Assembly: GCA_900660155.1 (NCBI GenBank)
Contig: CABFPE010000316.1
Location: forward strand, 455,743 to 519,742
Origin: Hofstenia miamia
Taxonomy: Eukaryota; Xenacoelomorpha; Acoela; Hofsteniidae
Length of the DNA stretch: 64,000 nt
Direction: 5' to 3'
This document shows positions 12,727 through 24,116 of this stretch, piece after piece. The position numbers were made by a program, and so were the translations under genes. The notes under the pieces are model-generated. The model made no database searches. It worked only from the letters and a program-made list of their open reading frames with translations, and had not been told where the DNA came from. Within the stretch, counting starts at the first letter, position 1; each line of letters begins with the position of its first letter.

Positions 12727-13381
12727 TCTTGTTACCTCACTTAAGTAGATGAGTGTAAATGTAAAGGCACTCTTTCTGACTAATGAATTGTAGTGTTAAG
12801 TTAGATAGAAATATTACTTAGTGATTTTATTTGTAAAGCATTTATTGCCAATCAAGTTTTATAAGTACAGATCAGGAAAAAAGGTATGGAAAAAAATAAG
12901 TTCAGCTAAAAGTCAATGAATTGGCTTTTGACCAAAATGAGCCACACAGAAATTAAAATTCAAATTGATCTTCTGATTAAGGGAATTGTAATTAAAAAGA
13001 GACCTGTAAGTGATTTTACTTTTGTATGGTATACCAGATATTGTTATAATGAAAAATTGAATTGTAGCAAAGATCAGTATCAATAAAGTTTTACTAGCAA
13101 TTGGGTGTTACTTAACTTTACTAAATTTATGAACATTACAGACAATGCTAGATATTATATGTGGTGCTGATGGTGGCCAAGTTGCAGATCAAGGTTGATG
13201 ATGCTGAAGAAGATCATTCATTACTTATTACTTAATTAACTATTAAATGTGTCGCCTAATTAAACAAAGTATGATTACCAAAGCTTCAATTGAAATGGAA
13301 TTGATGATGAACTGTTATGTTTTAATAGCTAAATCAGTGATGGAAACAGGTAATAGATATTGCATGCATAATAATTCAATT

Positions 13382-13690
13382 AATGAATTATCTGTGAAAC
13401 AAAGGAATTGGACTTCACTAATAATCAAAGTGATTTGTAGTTACATGTTAATTAAATATTACATTACTACTTACAAATCAAGTGTTAAATAAGAGTTAAT
13501 GGTCAAATTGTTCTGTATTTGTTTACACTGGAATTGCTATCACAAATATAAAAATTTTATGTTTAACAAAAGTGAATTCTCTATTTATTCATTTTACAAG
13601 TTATCTGCAAACAACACTGAGAGTGCATGAAAGGAATCCATCTGCTAATCAGACATCAGGTCATTGCAAGCCACTACAATCTAAATACAT
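13382..13690 (+). repeat. Inverted second copy of the Helitron helicase segment
   Basis: This plus-strand stretch matches the minus strand of about 9711-10041: the blocks TTGGACTTCACTAAT, GTTACATGTTAATTAAATAT, TGCAAACAACACTGAGAGTG and ATCCATCTGCTAATCA occur in the same order in both. The copy therefore points the opposite way to the Helitron around it. It includes the possible intron and the start of the Walker B exon. Weaker similarity may extend left to about 13300. No terminal structure marks its ends. Confidence 0.85.
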
Positions 13691-14247
13691 GATTGTTACT
13701 AGTTATAAATACTTGTGGATGCAGATATATTCAGTATTACATGTAGGAGTTAACAGTGTAGAAAATAATAGCTATTGTAAAGAGTGTTAAACAGTTAATA
13801 TCATAAATACTGGATTATGAGGGAAATACAATGAATATTGTTGAGATTACAGGATTTCACAATATATAGTTAACTATATACATTACATGAATAAGCATCT
13901 GTTATGTATGAAATATCTATATTTGATTCCTACATTTTTAAAAGTAGGGGATTGAAATTATTAATATTGATGTCATTCATAATTCTTTTTGTAAAATACA
14001 TGTATTTAGTTTTTATAAGAAATTTCTTTACTAGACTTATGTATTGTTTTTCTGAATTTTCAAATAGAGATTCATCAATATTATGAAATGTTTTTAATCA
14101 TTTTGAACAATTATTTAACCATTTTAGCAAATGTATCCACTTTTGCTTATCCTCCTCAATTATTGTTTGTTTGGAAGCCTCAATTATAATAGTTTGCTTC
14201 ATTGGAAGTTTTGTAAAACAATATCTTCACCTAACCTTCATTTGACA

Positions 14248-14494
14248 TTATTTGGTATGGTTATGCATTTGTACTTTAATATAGTCTTCACTGCTTCCCC
14301 AAAAGTCAATTAAATTACAACTATTGATCTTTATATCCTCTATGTTACTGGAAATATATTTATCTAGAAATCGCCATATTTTTTCAATACTGTTTTGTTT
14401 TAAAATTGGCGCATTCTCAATCCAGCATATCATATGAACATGTGGCATTCCTCTACTTTGCCATTTAAACCAATAATCTGTTATTTTGCCTATA
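14248..14494 (-). pseudogene. Helitron Rep domain with HUH motif
   Basis: Translates to GKITDYWFKWQSRGMPHVHM followed by ICWIENAP. PHVH is the HUH metal-binding motif of rolling-circle nucleases, and the context (dyw-r-E-Q-RG-PH-H---W) is that of Helitron Rep. In the plant and animal families this site positions the metal ion for cleavage by a downstream tyrosine pair; I cannot read the tyrosine motif, which should lie further along the minus strand in decayed sequence. The open frame is interrupted on its N-terminal side by the MITE. Confidence 0.85.
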
Positions 14495-15300
14495 CACAGA
14501 TAACAATCTTGGTTGTTTTTACATTGTTTATAGTTGTTTCATACTTTTGGTTGTTGCAGCAACCACTAACATCACAATAACAACCTTAGTAAAAAATAAT
14601 CTGTGAGCAGATGCTTGCAAATAAAACCCACTTTGTTATTTTTATTACTAGATCATTTTATATAAAAAAGGATTTGCAAAACCTTTTTTGAACAATTATA
14701 ATATACCAGTTGAATGAATTTTCAAAATAATTTATTCATGAATATTTGGACACCTTGATATTGACTGTAAAATAACATAAGTTACAATTTAGCTGAAGAG
14801 ATTTTTCACGAATTAAGAAAGTACTATTTCAAAATTGTGCTAAATTTTAGATTTTTAAATTTGTGTTGAATTTGGCAGATTTTTATGCTCATTGTTATCA
14901 TTTATATACAAGACATTCATTTACATCTTTAACAAATGTTTGTATTGAATAGTGGTCTCAAAGTGTATCTCAAAGATAGTGGTCTGCCCTTTGTTGGGCC
15001 TGTTTGCTTAAACAGCAATGTTTGAACAGCTTAGCAATATAAAATTTTATTTTGCATATAAAAGTAATGCTAAAACAATAATGTGACAACATAAAACAAT
15101 GTTGTTACAACCTCAAAATACAGTTGTTTCATTCATAAAAAACAACCAAAAAGCAACCTAATGTGACATTGTTGAAGCAACATTGTTTTGACCAACAAAA
15201 TGGTACCATTTCAACATTAAAACAACGTTGTTTTTGACATATAAAAGAATCACATAGCAACCCAAAACAACGTTGTTTAGCCCTAAAATTGTTATCTGAG
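14495..15300. mobile_element. 806-bp TA-flanked MITE rich in CAACGTTG-type palindromes
   Basis: Ends are CACAGATAACAATCTT and, inverted, CTCAGATAACAATTTT, with TA at 14493-14494 and 15301-15302, the pattern of Tc1/mariner-like non-autonomous elements. It splits the Helitron Rep frame, which gives independent support for the boundaries. The right third repeats AACAATGTTGTT, AACAACGTTGTT and AGCAACATTGTTTT several times; each is a short palindrome. No coding capacity. Confidence 0.8.
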
Positions 15301-15304
15301 TAGA

Positions 15305-15514
15305 ATTATTATCTAATATGAATACTATGATCTTTACAAACTTTTCATTAAAAATGGCAGTAATAATTACTGAATGTTCAGTTATTAAGCTCATTATTTC
15401 TAGATTCTTCAACTTATTAATATTAATATTGCATTTGCTTAATTTTATTAAAAGCTTTTTTAAATCTACCCATATTTTATCTGCTGCTGAAAAGATTAAA
15501 AAATGTTGGCACAC
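15305..15514 (-). pseudogene. Helitron N-terminal region, part 2
   Basis: Reads MCQHFLIFSAADKIWVDLKK then IKLSKCNI..., matching the Helitron block 'FiTlSaAe-rW-eL' that precedes the Rep catalytic motif. It ends at EKFVKIIVFI, where the family has a short block before the HUH region. The open frame continues for some 50 codons into the MITE; that tail is not Helitron. Confidence 0.75.
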
Positions 15515-15727
15515 CTAGTTGCCTTATCATTGCCTATACATTCCTCAAAATATATTTGACTTCATTTGACAACTTTTAAAAATTTAATAGCAAAACTATT
15601 TTTTTGCATATTTGCTTTTTGTTTATATCTGATTTTATTAAGTTTCTATCCCTTGCATAAGACTTCTTTGTGCAATATTGATCTAAATTATATACATATT
15701 TTAAAATTGCTGATGTATATTTAAAAA

Positions 15728-16072
15728 TTATGTTTCTTTTATTTTTTTAATGTTTAAATTATTTAATAATTGCCATTTACATATTTCATTATATAAATTA
15801 ATTATTGTTCCATTAATTTCCAATGTTTTGCCCATAAATATTGAAGGAAATGCTAGATATTCTGTATATTGATCTGTGAAAATTGATATTGATGATGACA
15901 ATTTATCAGGATATATGCTTATTAATCTTTGATCAAATTCTTCTAAGTTTCCTTCTGGAATTTTTAAGGTTTCTGGACATGGTAAATTTTGTTCACCTAC
16001 TTCAAACAATTTTTCTAAATCTTCAAGAAATTTTTCATTTGACTCTACATTATAATTCCAATTGTCATCCAA
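15728..16072 (-). pseudogene. Helitron N-terminal region, part 1
   Basis: 114 codons ending in DQYTEYLAFPSIFMGK, the Helitron-like N-terminal motif (usual form e-YsFP-LFP-G), preceded by an acidic stretch typical of the region. Between this and part 2 (15515-15727) the frame is lost. Confidence 0.7.
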
Positions 16073-16559
16073 TTTTCAAACATGTTCATTCCACATATCA
16101 AAATTTGTTAATAAATAGTCTGCACATTTTCATTTTAGATTTACTTTGATTAATTTCTCTATTTGGTTTGATTTTGGTGTTTTACTTCTTTTTAATTATG
16201 CTCCAAATAATTCTACTGGCAAACCATCAGGTCTTCTTGGTAACTTATTTATGTTATCTTTTATACAAAATGGAATATTTACTACAGAGCCCTTTATGAA
16301 ATCAACATTTCAAATTATATCTTTTCTTAATGAAAAAATGGTATCCTTCACTGCACATCATTTCCTCCACTTCATTTAATTTAGATAAACTTTTTAATTT
16401 TTCTGCATAATTTATATTTGCTTTAGAAAATCTGACATGCTTATTTTTACTTATATAGGAGTAGCATATATTTTCATCACTATTATAGAATGTCTTTTAT
16501 ATTTTCATTTAATTTTTCTTGCATTTTAGTTAATTCTCTTATTTGATCCTTAAGTAAAT

Positions 16560-16800
16560 GATTTCCACAATTACAACAAATATATATTTCTGTCAATGTT
16601 TTAAAAAACTGCTTAATTTTTTATATTCATCATTATCATTTAATTTTATTGCATTATGTTCATGAATGTTAACTTCATTCAAATTTATTCTTTGACACTT
16701 AACAATAATTAGCCTACTGAAATATTCAGGATGTTGTCTCTTATAAATGTTTTCATTAATAAGATCACTTTTCTGCATTTTATTACAATTTTTCATCTAA
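16560..16800 (-). pseudogene. Helitron linker with Cys-rich motif, decayed
   Basis: ORF 16593-16796 and the adjoining frame contain ICCNCGNHLLK, like the C-x2-C motif preceding the Helitron N-terminal region in related proteins. Assignment rests on position and this motif only. Confidence 0.45.
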
Positions 16801-17250
16801 AAATATGTTTATATTCATATTCTGTTAATGTTCTATTATCACTAAGTTTACCTTGAGCACTTTTATAATCAAAGTATTCAAAATGCATGTTATCATTTGT
16901 TTTTAGCAAAACAATTTTTGAATCTTCCCTAACATAAGGACAATTTATTGCAAGCTGTGTTCCATTCTCATGTATTGTGTATATTTGTAAGTTGAATACA
17001 ATTGATGTAATTATTATGTCATTGTTTGATGTTCAAAGTCTTGATTTATTTTACTATGCTTGATATAATCATTTGCTCTTATTATATTTTCATTTATATC
17101 CAAATTTGCTTTAAGTTTATCAAAGTTATTAAAAATGTAATTTGTAAGTTATATTCAAATGTTGCTTTGGTATTCAACACAGTTATAGAAATAAAATGAA
17201 CTAAATTTATTAAAACAATTTCCATCATAATTTATAGGTATTAATTTAAG
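16800..17250 (-). pseudogene. Second OTU-like cysteine protease domain
   Basis: Starts with PINYDGNCFNKFSSFYF (OTU catalytic block DGNC-F-a-s) near 17230 and, after one frame change near 17040, reads IIITSIVFNLQIYTIHENG and KTNDNMHFEYFDY; the His of MHFEY fits the C-terminal catalytic His of OTU domains (usual N-HFe). Spacing of about 120 residues between Cys and His is normal for OTU. OTU domains remove ubiquitin; their role in Helitrons is unknown. Confidence 0.65.
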
Positions 17251-17299
17251 TACCAATGAAATATCAGCATATTTATTAATAGATAAAAAATTTGAATTT

Positions 17300-17706
17300 G
17301 TAATGTTTTCATCATTATTTTGGAAATTTATTGCATTCCCTAAAGATATATATTGTAATTTGTCAAAATGGGGATTATTATAATTGTGCAAATACAAAAT
17401 TTCATTGTTTTGACTAATGAGGGATGTGTGCACAGCTATTGTAGACATATTATCATTTATTAGTAAAATTTTACAGTCTTACACCATACTAGCAAGGGCT
17501 ACTTCAGCACCAACAGTGCATTCAAAATCCTTATGGACTTTATAAGCAGACAACAATTCATCAACACTATGAAAACATGCAAAATCAAATATATTAAGTT
17601 TAATTAATTCAAAATTATTTAAGATTAAATTATAATGGAGTGTCTGACTGTCATGTACAAATGACTGTAAGAAAAGAAATAAAGGTATAGGCAGTGTTAG
17701 AAGCAA
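17300..17706 (-). pseudogene. First OTU-like domain, C-terminal part
   Basis: SFVHDSQTLHYNLILNNFEL, then FECTVGAEVALASMV, then NEILYLHNYNNPHFDKLQ follow the OTU layout (helix after the Cys, AE-aLa block, and N-HFD-L with the catalytic His). The block with the active Cys is not readable; the reading begins just after CTTTTCTTACAG, which looks like a splice acceptor, so that block may lie on an upstream exon or be lost. One stop separates the two open frames. Confidence 0.5.
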
Positions 17707-18419
17707 TTGCCATATTGCTAATGGGGACTAATTCTAAATTGTTAAAAAAAATCATCTAAAATTAGTAAAATAATTAACCACATTACAAATTCACATATAA
17801 TATTGTTAAATTTTAAGATGTAGATTTCCACAGATTATCATCCTTAATGAAAAATCATTAATAATACATGTAATAAGGTTTAAATATTGAAAAATAAATT
17901 TCAATACAAATAATGCAAATTCAATGAATTTTGAAAACATAATACTAGATTTACCACAGCTGTCAATTTAAACTTAAAAAATTTTCAAGCTAAAAGTGAA
18001 CATTCTACTTATTGCATTTGCTAGGCAAATGAAGATATTTTTGATGAAATCATACATCTATATTGCATAAAGGTGTGTGTATCAAATATTTTACTTTAAT
18101 TAAATGATAATTAAATGTGAAGCCTTGCTGTTAGTGTGCCATAAAAAATATCTAACATGTTAAAGTTGATAATTTTTTTGTATTTAATATTATTTACATA
18201 TTGTAATCAGAGCATTTCCACAATATTTTTATGCTCTTATAAAAATTGATTTTGTTCAGCCTCATTATTTCCTTTTATAGCATGCTGCAAAACATTATTT
18301 TAAATATAAGCTGTAAATTGATAGGTATGGCATACCTAAAGAGATTAAAATTTAGGGAATCATTGAGTTACCATTTTTAACATAAAGAGACAAGAATCAC
18401 TAACTTTTACACAAATGTA
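17707..18419. other. AT-rich non-coding stretch
   Basis: No open frame or repeat recognised. The missing N-terminal Helitron exon, if it exists, would lie here on the minus strand. Confidence 0.5.
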
Positions 18420-18775
18420 ATTAGATAAGTTAAAATTAAAGGAATATTAAAGATGTAAATTGTAGCTACTTAAAAGTGTATATTCATGAAATACAAAGAA
18501 TAGTTTGATTAATTCAAATATACATACATTACTCATGTTTAACAACAAAATATGGATATATTAATCAAAATTTAAGTTCTAAAATTCTTAACAATACTTA
18601 AAAGGAATATCAAATTTGGTTTGCTGACTAAGTCATATCCAAGACTTATGTTCTCATCAAGCTATTTAGCAATTTTCACTTTGCAATTCTGAGATTCACT
18701 TAAGAATAAATTAAATAATTTATCATTTTGGAAAATCTTACCCAAGTCCCCAAGTCCTGTACATATTTTCAAGTG
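18420..18775 (+). repeat. Right copy of the diverged direct repeat (partner 7985-8375)
   Basis: See the partner's shared blocks. Both copies keep the order but have many substitutions and small indels, so the duplication is old. Confidence 0.7.
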
Positions 18776-18843
18776 ACATTTTCAGAGTGGATAGTAAATA
18801 ATTACAAAATTTTCAAATAAAACATAAAGTAATTATCATATTT

Positions 18844-19790
18844 AATCAATTCAGAAGCATCAAATTTAAATAGATATTTTCAAATAAAATTTGCCTTTGG
18901 AAGTGATTGGAAAAAATACATTGGTAAAAGCTTGGGAACATTCAAAATGCTACCAATGAATTGAACATAATTTCACAATGTGACCTCCTATTTGACTTAA
19001 ACAATTAAAGATAAACATTTTCAGGTAAATTTAGACCTTTAGATTCTGAATACGACAATACTTTTTCATTTGAAAATTATTTAAGGAACACCTTTCTGTT
19101 CAATATTGCAAAGTCAGTGTTTTTGGACAAATCTGTGAAAAATTGCATATAATTCATCAATTTACACTGAAATGACAGCTCAAAGTAAAAATTTAATAGC
19201 AGAAATCAATTCAGAAGCATCAAATTTAGGTATAATTAGGAATTTTCAACAAATATTTGCCTTTGGAAGTGATTGGGAAAAATGAAATGTCTGAATTCTA
19301 GAAGAAATTGAGAAAGTTACGAATCCATTAAACAAAAGATAAAAATTTTCACAAAATTTCAGACCTGTAAAATCTAAATATGACATTGGTTTTTTTAATT
19401 TAAACAATACTCAAAGACGGGTTTCCTGATCAATATTGCAAAGTTAGTGTTTTTTCAAAAAATTTGAGAAATATTGCATTTAATTCAATAATTTAGACAT
19501 AAAGAAGTTCTTATAATGAAAATCTAATAGAATAAATCAATTCAGAAGCATAAAATTTAGGCATAATGAGCAATTTTCAGCAAAAAAGTAATTTTAAACC
19601 TATAGAATCTGAAAATGACATTGTTTTTTCACTTTAAGATGCAGTTAAAGAGCAGTTTTAAAAGAAATCCTGCAAATTAGAGTTTTCACATTTAATTCAC
19701 TAAATAATACTGATAGAGTTTTTCAATCTAGAAATCCAATAGCAGGAACACATTTTCCACTCTAATCTATATAGAAACATCAATCTTTAA
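18844..19790. repeat. Diverged tandem repeat, period about 330-360 bp
   Basis: AATCAATTCAGAAGCAT begins three units at 18844, 19204 and 19535, and a degraded fourth start (TCTAATCTATATAGAAACAT) lies near 19763. Within units the order of sub-motifs is kept: TTGCCTTTGGAAGTGATTGG, a block AGACCT-TA-A-TCTGAA and CAATATTGCAAAGT-AGTGTTTTT. Copies are far from identical, so the array is old. Confidence 0.8.
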
Positions 19791-21130
19791 TGAGAAGCAG
19801 TAGTCAAAGCTGTGAAAATTACTATTATTGAAAACCCAGAAATCTCAGTATATACTATAACCATGACAAAATGTCAAAGAAATTGACAGGATGGTTCACA
19901 GATATCAATAAAATGGAGTCAAATGTAATTGAATTTTCAAGGTTTATCCATCATGTCCATTATGATCATTCACAATATATATTTAAGAATATACTAGGGT
20001 GTCCCAATGAGAAGTGCAGTATTCTTAAACAAAATTTTGAAAGTTAATAATATTAAAAAGTAAAAATTGAAAAAGTAAGCAATTTTTTTTTCAAAAAAAT
20101 CACTATATTTTTTAAAAAATTACTAAAACCTCCAACATTAATCATATCTAAAGGAGAAAATTTCAAATTGTGGCAGATTGAGATGGAATTTTGGAAAAAA
20201 AATTTTTGAATCTTATTTCTTGTATTACAGCAAATATCTCAAATTAAAAATTTCTAACTCTTGAATTTTTAATTTTGAGAAAAATAATTTTTCTAGTTGA
20301 AAATCAGGTGAAATCTCATTGTGTAATATAGAATATTCATTTAAAAATGTATATCTCAAATATAATTTTAATACCAATTGTGATTAGCACAGAACTGTTT
20401 CCAATTTAAATAAAAATATATATATTGTTTTATATTTTAAAGATAATAATAAGAATCAATATTTTAATAGTCCTTTGAATGTAATTCCCAGATATTCTAT
20501 AGATACAAACTGGAACTTAGTACCTGAAGAAGTTTTTGTAACAAATTTGATAAATCTATAAATAGTCACAGAAATTTGCCAACTTTTTGAACAAAATTTA
20601 ATCAAGTATTGTCATTGATTTAATAAGTTTTATATGATGAGAGTTCTACAAATACACTGGGTCAATCTGCGATTTTAGTTGCACAATTTACAATTCAGTG
20701 GAATAAAAGAAAAATTTCAAATCTATGCATAAGCTTGTCTCAAAACCATCACATACATAATTTGCATTCTGCTTAAATTTAATAGTTATATATTGAAATG
20801 GCTGTAGCCATTTAATGAGTGATTTGTCAAAGTGTAGTTAAATTTTTTGATGTATTTTCTTTTACTAAAGCACGCAATTACAAAGTAAATTTCAAATATA
20901 TATTTTATATATAATAATTGGTTTTTGTAGATTTCATCAAATTTCTGAAAAAAAATTAGTTCACATTTCAATTATTCTAAGGGCTATCATCTCCAAACCT
21001 TAGTTTTTTGAATTTCTTTCAAAGTTCTTGAATATTTCTGAAGGGGTTTAAGAAAAAATGTTTTCTTGAATTTTTTTGCAATAATCTTGAATGCTTTTTA
21101 AAGAAAAATTATTACAAAATAAGAGGTTAT
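19791..21130. other. AT-rich non-coding stretch
   Basis: No gene or element recognised; long A and T runs. Confidence 0.6.
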
Positions 21131-22393
21131 TGTAATATCACTACCCAGGTGAAACTAACACTTAATAACTCGATAATATACTTAGATAATTAACAAGAGA
21201 TCAGCATCAGCCCTCACGGGGTAAGTATTATCTGAAGTTCCTCTTCTTTCCTTTAATTGTGTATAATACATTGCCTTAGCAGACGTTTTAGTAACAATTA
21301 TAACACAGTATTGTTTAGATACTCCATCGATAGAAGAGGGTTGAAATCTCTGGGCGCACTTGCCCGACGCCAAGTCATTGAGATCATAACAGGCTCGACA
21401 GAAACTATCCACCACTCCATCCTTGTACGTAGTTAAAGATCCCATCCATTGTGATTCCATCTCAGCTCAGTCTCACGAAATCATATTTGTTATGTGTGCC
21501 TTATTTAGTGAAATAAACTACGAACACAACTCGACTTAGTGCTCAAGCTCAATTCGTGTATTGTCAGTAGTTTGAATATACAGACACTAGCTGCTATTAC
21601 GTAAAAACTCTAACTATCAAATATAGAGCAGCTTCCTACATATAATAATTTAATACGATACAACACATAAACTATAAACTACTGACAAGCTAAAATTAAG
21701 ACACAACGCTAGCTACTAAAAACTATATACAAACGCTAGCTACAAACTACGGTTAAAATAACAATAATATCGGTCACATTATCGGTCACATTATTTGTCA
21801 GAATTTGGATCTAAAATTCGGTATAATAATAATTACCTACGATGGCAAAAACGCCTTGATTGCATTTGTTACTACATGCCAAGGAACGAATCGAGTGCAA
21901 GCTAAACGGATGTAAAAACCCTTACACCTATTCATACCTTAGCTGCAATACAACAATCGAGCGCGATACCCATTAATCATCCCTTCGCTAATAGCACTAC
22001 GATTGTTGCATACAGAAACCGTTTAGCTTTGCATTATTAAATAATCAAACCGTAATAATCAAGAGAAAATATAACGAGGTTAATCTTCATCAAATTCACA
22101 GCTCGTAGTTCCTATTTATACAAAATTCATTAAAACATATTTACCTATTATCGATGTCAAACAAGTACCAGTCGCCTTAATTTCAATTTGGGTTTTCCCA
22201 CGCTAAATATTTCTGCGTACCGCGTGGCTTTGCAGAACTGTGTGCAGGCGATTCGTCTACACTTAATTTTGCCAAACCTTTTCGGCGACTAATACTTGCC
22301 GTAATTACACTGTCAAAATTACTAAACGCATTTTCCAAGAATTAATAGAAATCATTGATAGAGTTTTAGTTAATCTTCTTGGATGATGCTACA
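21131..22393. repeat. LTR-like repeat, copy 1 (1263 bp)
   Basis: Begins TGTAATATCACTACCCAGG and ends GGATGATGCTACA. The same 1263-bp sequence recurs in direct orientation at 25634-26896 with only about eight or nine differences seen by eye. The TG...CA ends and the length fit a solo LTR of a retrovirus-like element; neither a primer-binding site nor a polypurine tract is seen beside it, and no clear target duplication. The copy ends inside the LINE endonuclease frame. A 92-codon minus-strand frame (21182-21460) is identical in both copies. Young insertion, judged by copy similarity. Confidence 0.75.
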
Positions 22394-22635
22394 TTACTAC
22401 TGAAGACAATGGTTAATAAACCACCCTTCCTAGTAGTAGATTTTTTTGTACAGAAGTACTCAAAATGTTTATTTTTTAAGTAATTTTGAATAAAAGGTGA
22501 GATACAATTCAGTTTTGTTTCTTGTATTAGAGCTATATCAGGATTATGAACTTTTAAGGCATCTATAATTTGTATCATTTTAAAATCATTGGATATTCCA
22601 TTTACGTTATAATTTATAACTTTCAACCCCTTCAT
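22366..22635 (-). pseudogene. LINE ORF2, start of the AP-endonuclease domain
   Basis: The protein begins MKGLKVINYNVNGISNDFKM and has HNPDIALIQETKL and KGGLLTIVFSS: the N-terminal blocks of the APE-type endonuclease of non-LTR retrotransposons, which nicks target DNA to prime reverse transcription. The Glu of QETKL is the metal-binding residue. Only about 80 residues remain; from 22393 leftward the sequence is the LTR-like repeat, so the rest of the endonuclease and the reverse transcriptase are absent. Its ATG (22635-22633) overlaps the ORF1 stop as ATGA, an arrangement used for coupled termination and re-initiation in several LINEs. Confidence 0.85.
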
Positions 22636-23116
22636 TTTGGAAAGTTCCTAATTTTTGCCTGCAGGCAGGTTTCTGGCGAGGGTACTGATCGCTTTGCAGG
22701 AGCTGCCCAGATGGTCTCAGAATTGGTAATAAGATTAGGATAGATTTCCTTTAAAGATGCTGCTTGATTTTCAGAAACAGAGACTTTTTCTAAAGAATTT
22801 GACACATTTTTTGCGTTCTGGGTACATGATGTAGTCTTGGATGCAGTTTCCTCCTCTATTATAAGCACAGATTCTTCCTCTAGTGAATTTCCTGACGCTT
22901 CTGGAGCAGCTTCCAATTCTTCAATAACAGGACTTTCAATGCCCTCCGTGTCACTGCTTACTGTAGACTCTCTATAGTAATTTTTATTGATTACCTCCAA
23001 CCATTCGGGGGGATCTTGACTGGACGTACACTGGCGGTGACCTGTGTAGAAGCAAGTATTGCAAATGTTCATAGCTGGACACTCATAAATGATATTATGG
23101 TCCCCCACTGCATTAA
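22632..23116 (-). CDS. LINE ORF1, C-terminal part with zinc knuckle (runs into gap)
   Basis: About 160 residues are readable before the 1000-N gap. CNTCFYTGHRQC is a CCHC zinc knuckle (C-x2-C-x4-H-x3-C), with a preceding CPAMN that may belong to another knuckle; the rest is an acidic, Ser/Glu-rich tail ending AKIRNFPK. ORF1 proteins of this kind coat the element's RNA. The start and N-terminal domain lie in the gap. Placed directly before ORF2 with a one-base stop/start overlap. Confidence 0.75.
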
Positions 23117-24116
23117 NNNNNNNNNNNNNNNNNNNNNNNNNNNNNNNNNNNNNNNNNNNNNNNNNNNNNNNNNNNNNNNNNNNNNNNNNNNNNNNNNNNN
23201 NNNNNNNNNNNNNNNNNNNNNNNNNNNNNNNNNNNNNNNNNNNNNNNNNNNNNNNNNNNNNNNNNNNNNNNNNNNNNNNNNNNNNNNNNNNNNNNNNNNN
23301 NNNNNNNNNNNNNNNNNNNNNNNNNNNNNNNNNNNNNNNNNNNNNNNNNNNNNNNNNNNNNNNNNNNNNNNNNNNNNNNNNNNNNNNNNNNNNNNNNNNN
23401 NNNNNNNNNNNNNNNNNNNNNNNNNNNNNNNNNNNNNNNNNNNNNNNNNNNNNNNNNNNNNNNNNNNNNNNNNNNNNNNNNNNNNNNNNNNNNNNNNNNN
23501 NNNNNNNNNNNNNNNNNNNNNNNNNNNNNNNNNNNNNNNNNNNNNNNNNNNNNNNNNNNNNNNNNNNNNNNNNNNNNNNNNNNNNNNNNNNNNNNNNNNN
23601 NNNNNNNNNNNNNNNNNNNNNNNNNNNNNNNNNNNNNNNNNNNNNNNNNNNNNNNNNNNNNNNNNNNNNNNNNNNNNNNNNNNNNNNNNNNNNNNNNNNN
23701 NNNNNNNNNNNNNNNNNNNNNNNNNNNNNNNNNNNNNNNNNNNNNNNNNNNNNNNNNNNNNNNNNNNNNNNNNNNNNNNNNNNNNNNNNNNNNNNNNNNN
23801 NNNNNNNNNNNNNNNNNNNNNNNNNNNNNNNNNNNNNNNNNNNNNNNNNNNNNNNNNNNNNNNNNNNNNNNNNNNNNNNNNNNNNNNNNNNNNNNNNNNN
23901 NNNNNNNNNNNNNNNNNNNNNNNNNNNNNNNNNNNNNNNNNNNNNNNNNNNNNNNNNNNNNNNNNNNNNNNNNNNNNNNNNNNNNNNNNNNNNNNNNNNN
24001 NNNNNNNNNNNNNNNNNNNNNNNNNNNNNNNNNNNNNNNNNNNNNNNNNNNNNNNNNNNNNNNNNNNNNNNNNNNNNNNNNNNNNNNNNNNNNNNNNNNN
24101 NNNNNNNNNNNNNNNN
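23117..24116. other. Assembly gap, 1000 N
   Basis: Exactly 1000 undefined bases, a conventional placeholder length, so the true distance is unknown. Confidence 0.95.

Larger units (their letters stand above)
9263..17706 (-). mobile_element. Decayed Helitron (OTU - Rep - Pif1 helicase), minus strand
   Basis: Pieces of one rolling-circle transposase gene read in the expected order on the minus strand: OTU-like segments (17706 to about 16800), the Helitron N-terminal region (16072-15728 and 15514-15305), the Rep HUH motif (14494-14248), the post-Rep region (12726-12410) and the Pif1-type helicase (10231-9263). Frames are broken by stops and shifts throughout. Two later insertions separate the pieces: a small LTR element (11676-12409) and a TA-flanked MITE (14495-15300). 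An inverted copy of a helicase part sits at 13382-13690. I could not find the short Helitron ends (5' TC, 3' hairpin plus CTRR), so the limits are those of recognisable coding sequence. An OTU domain is known in some animal Helitrons (Helentron type). Confidence 0.85.
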
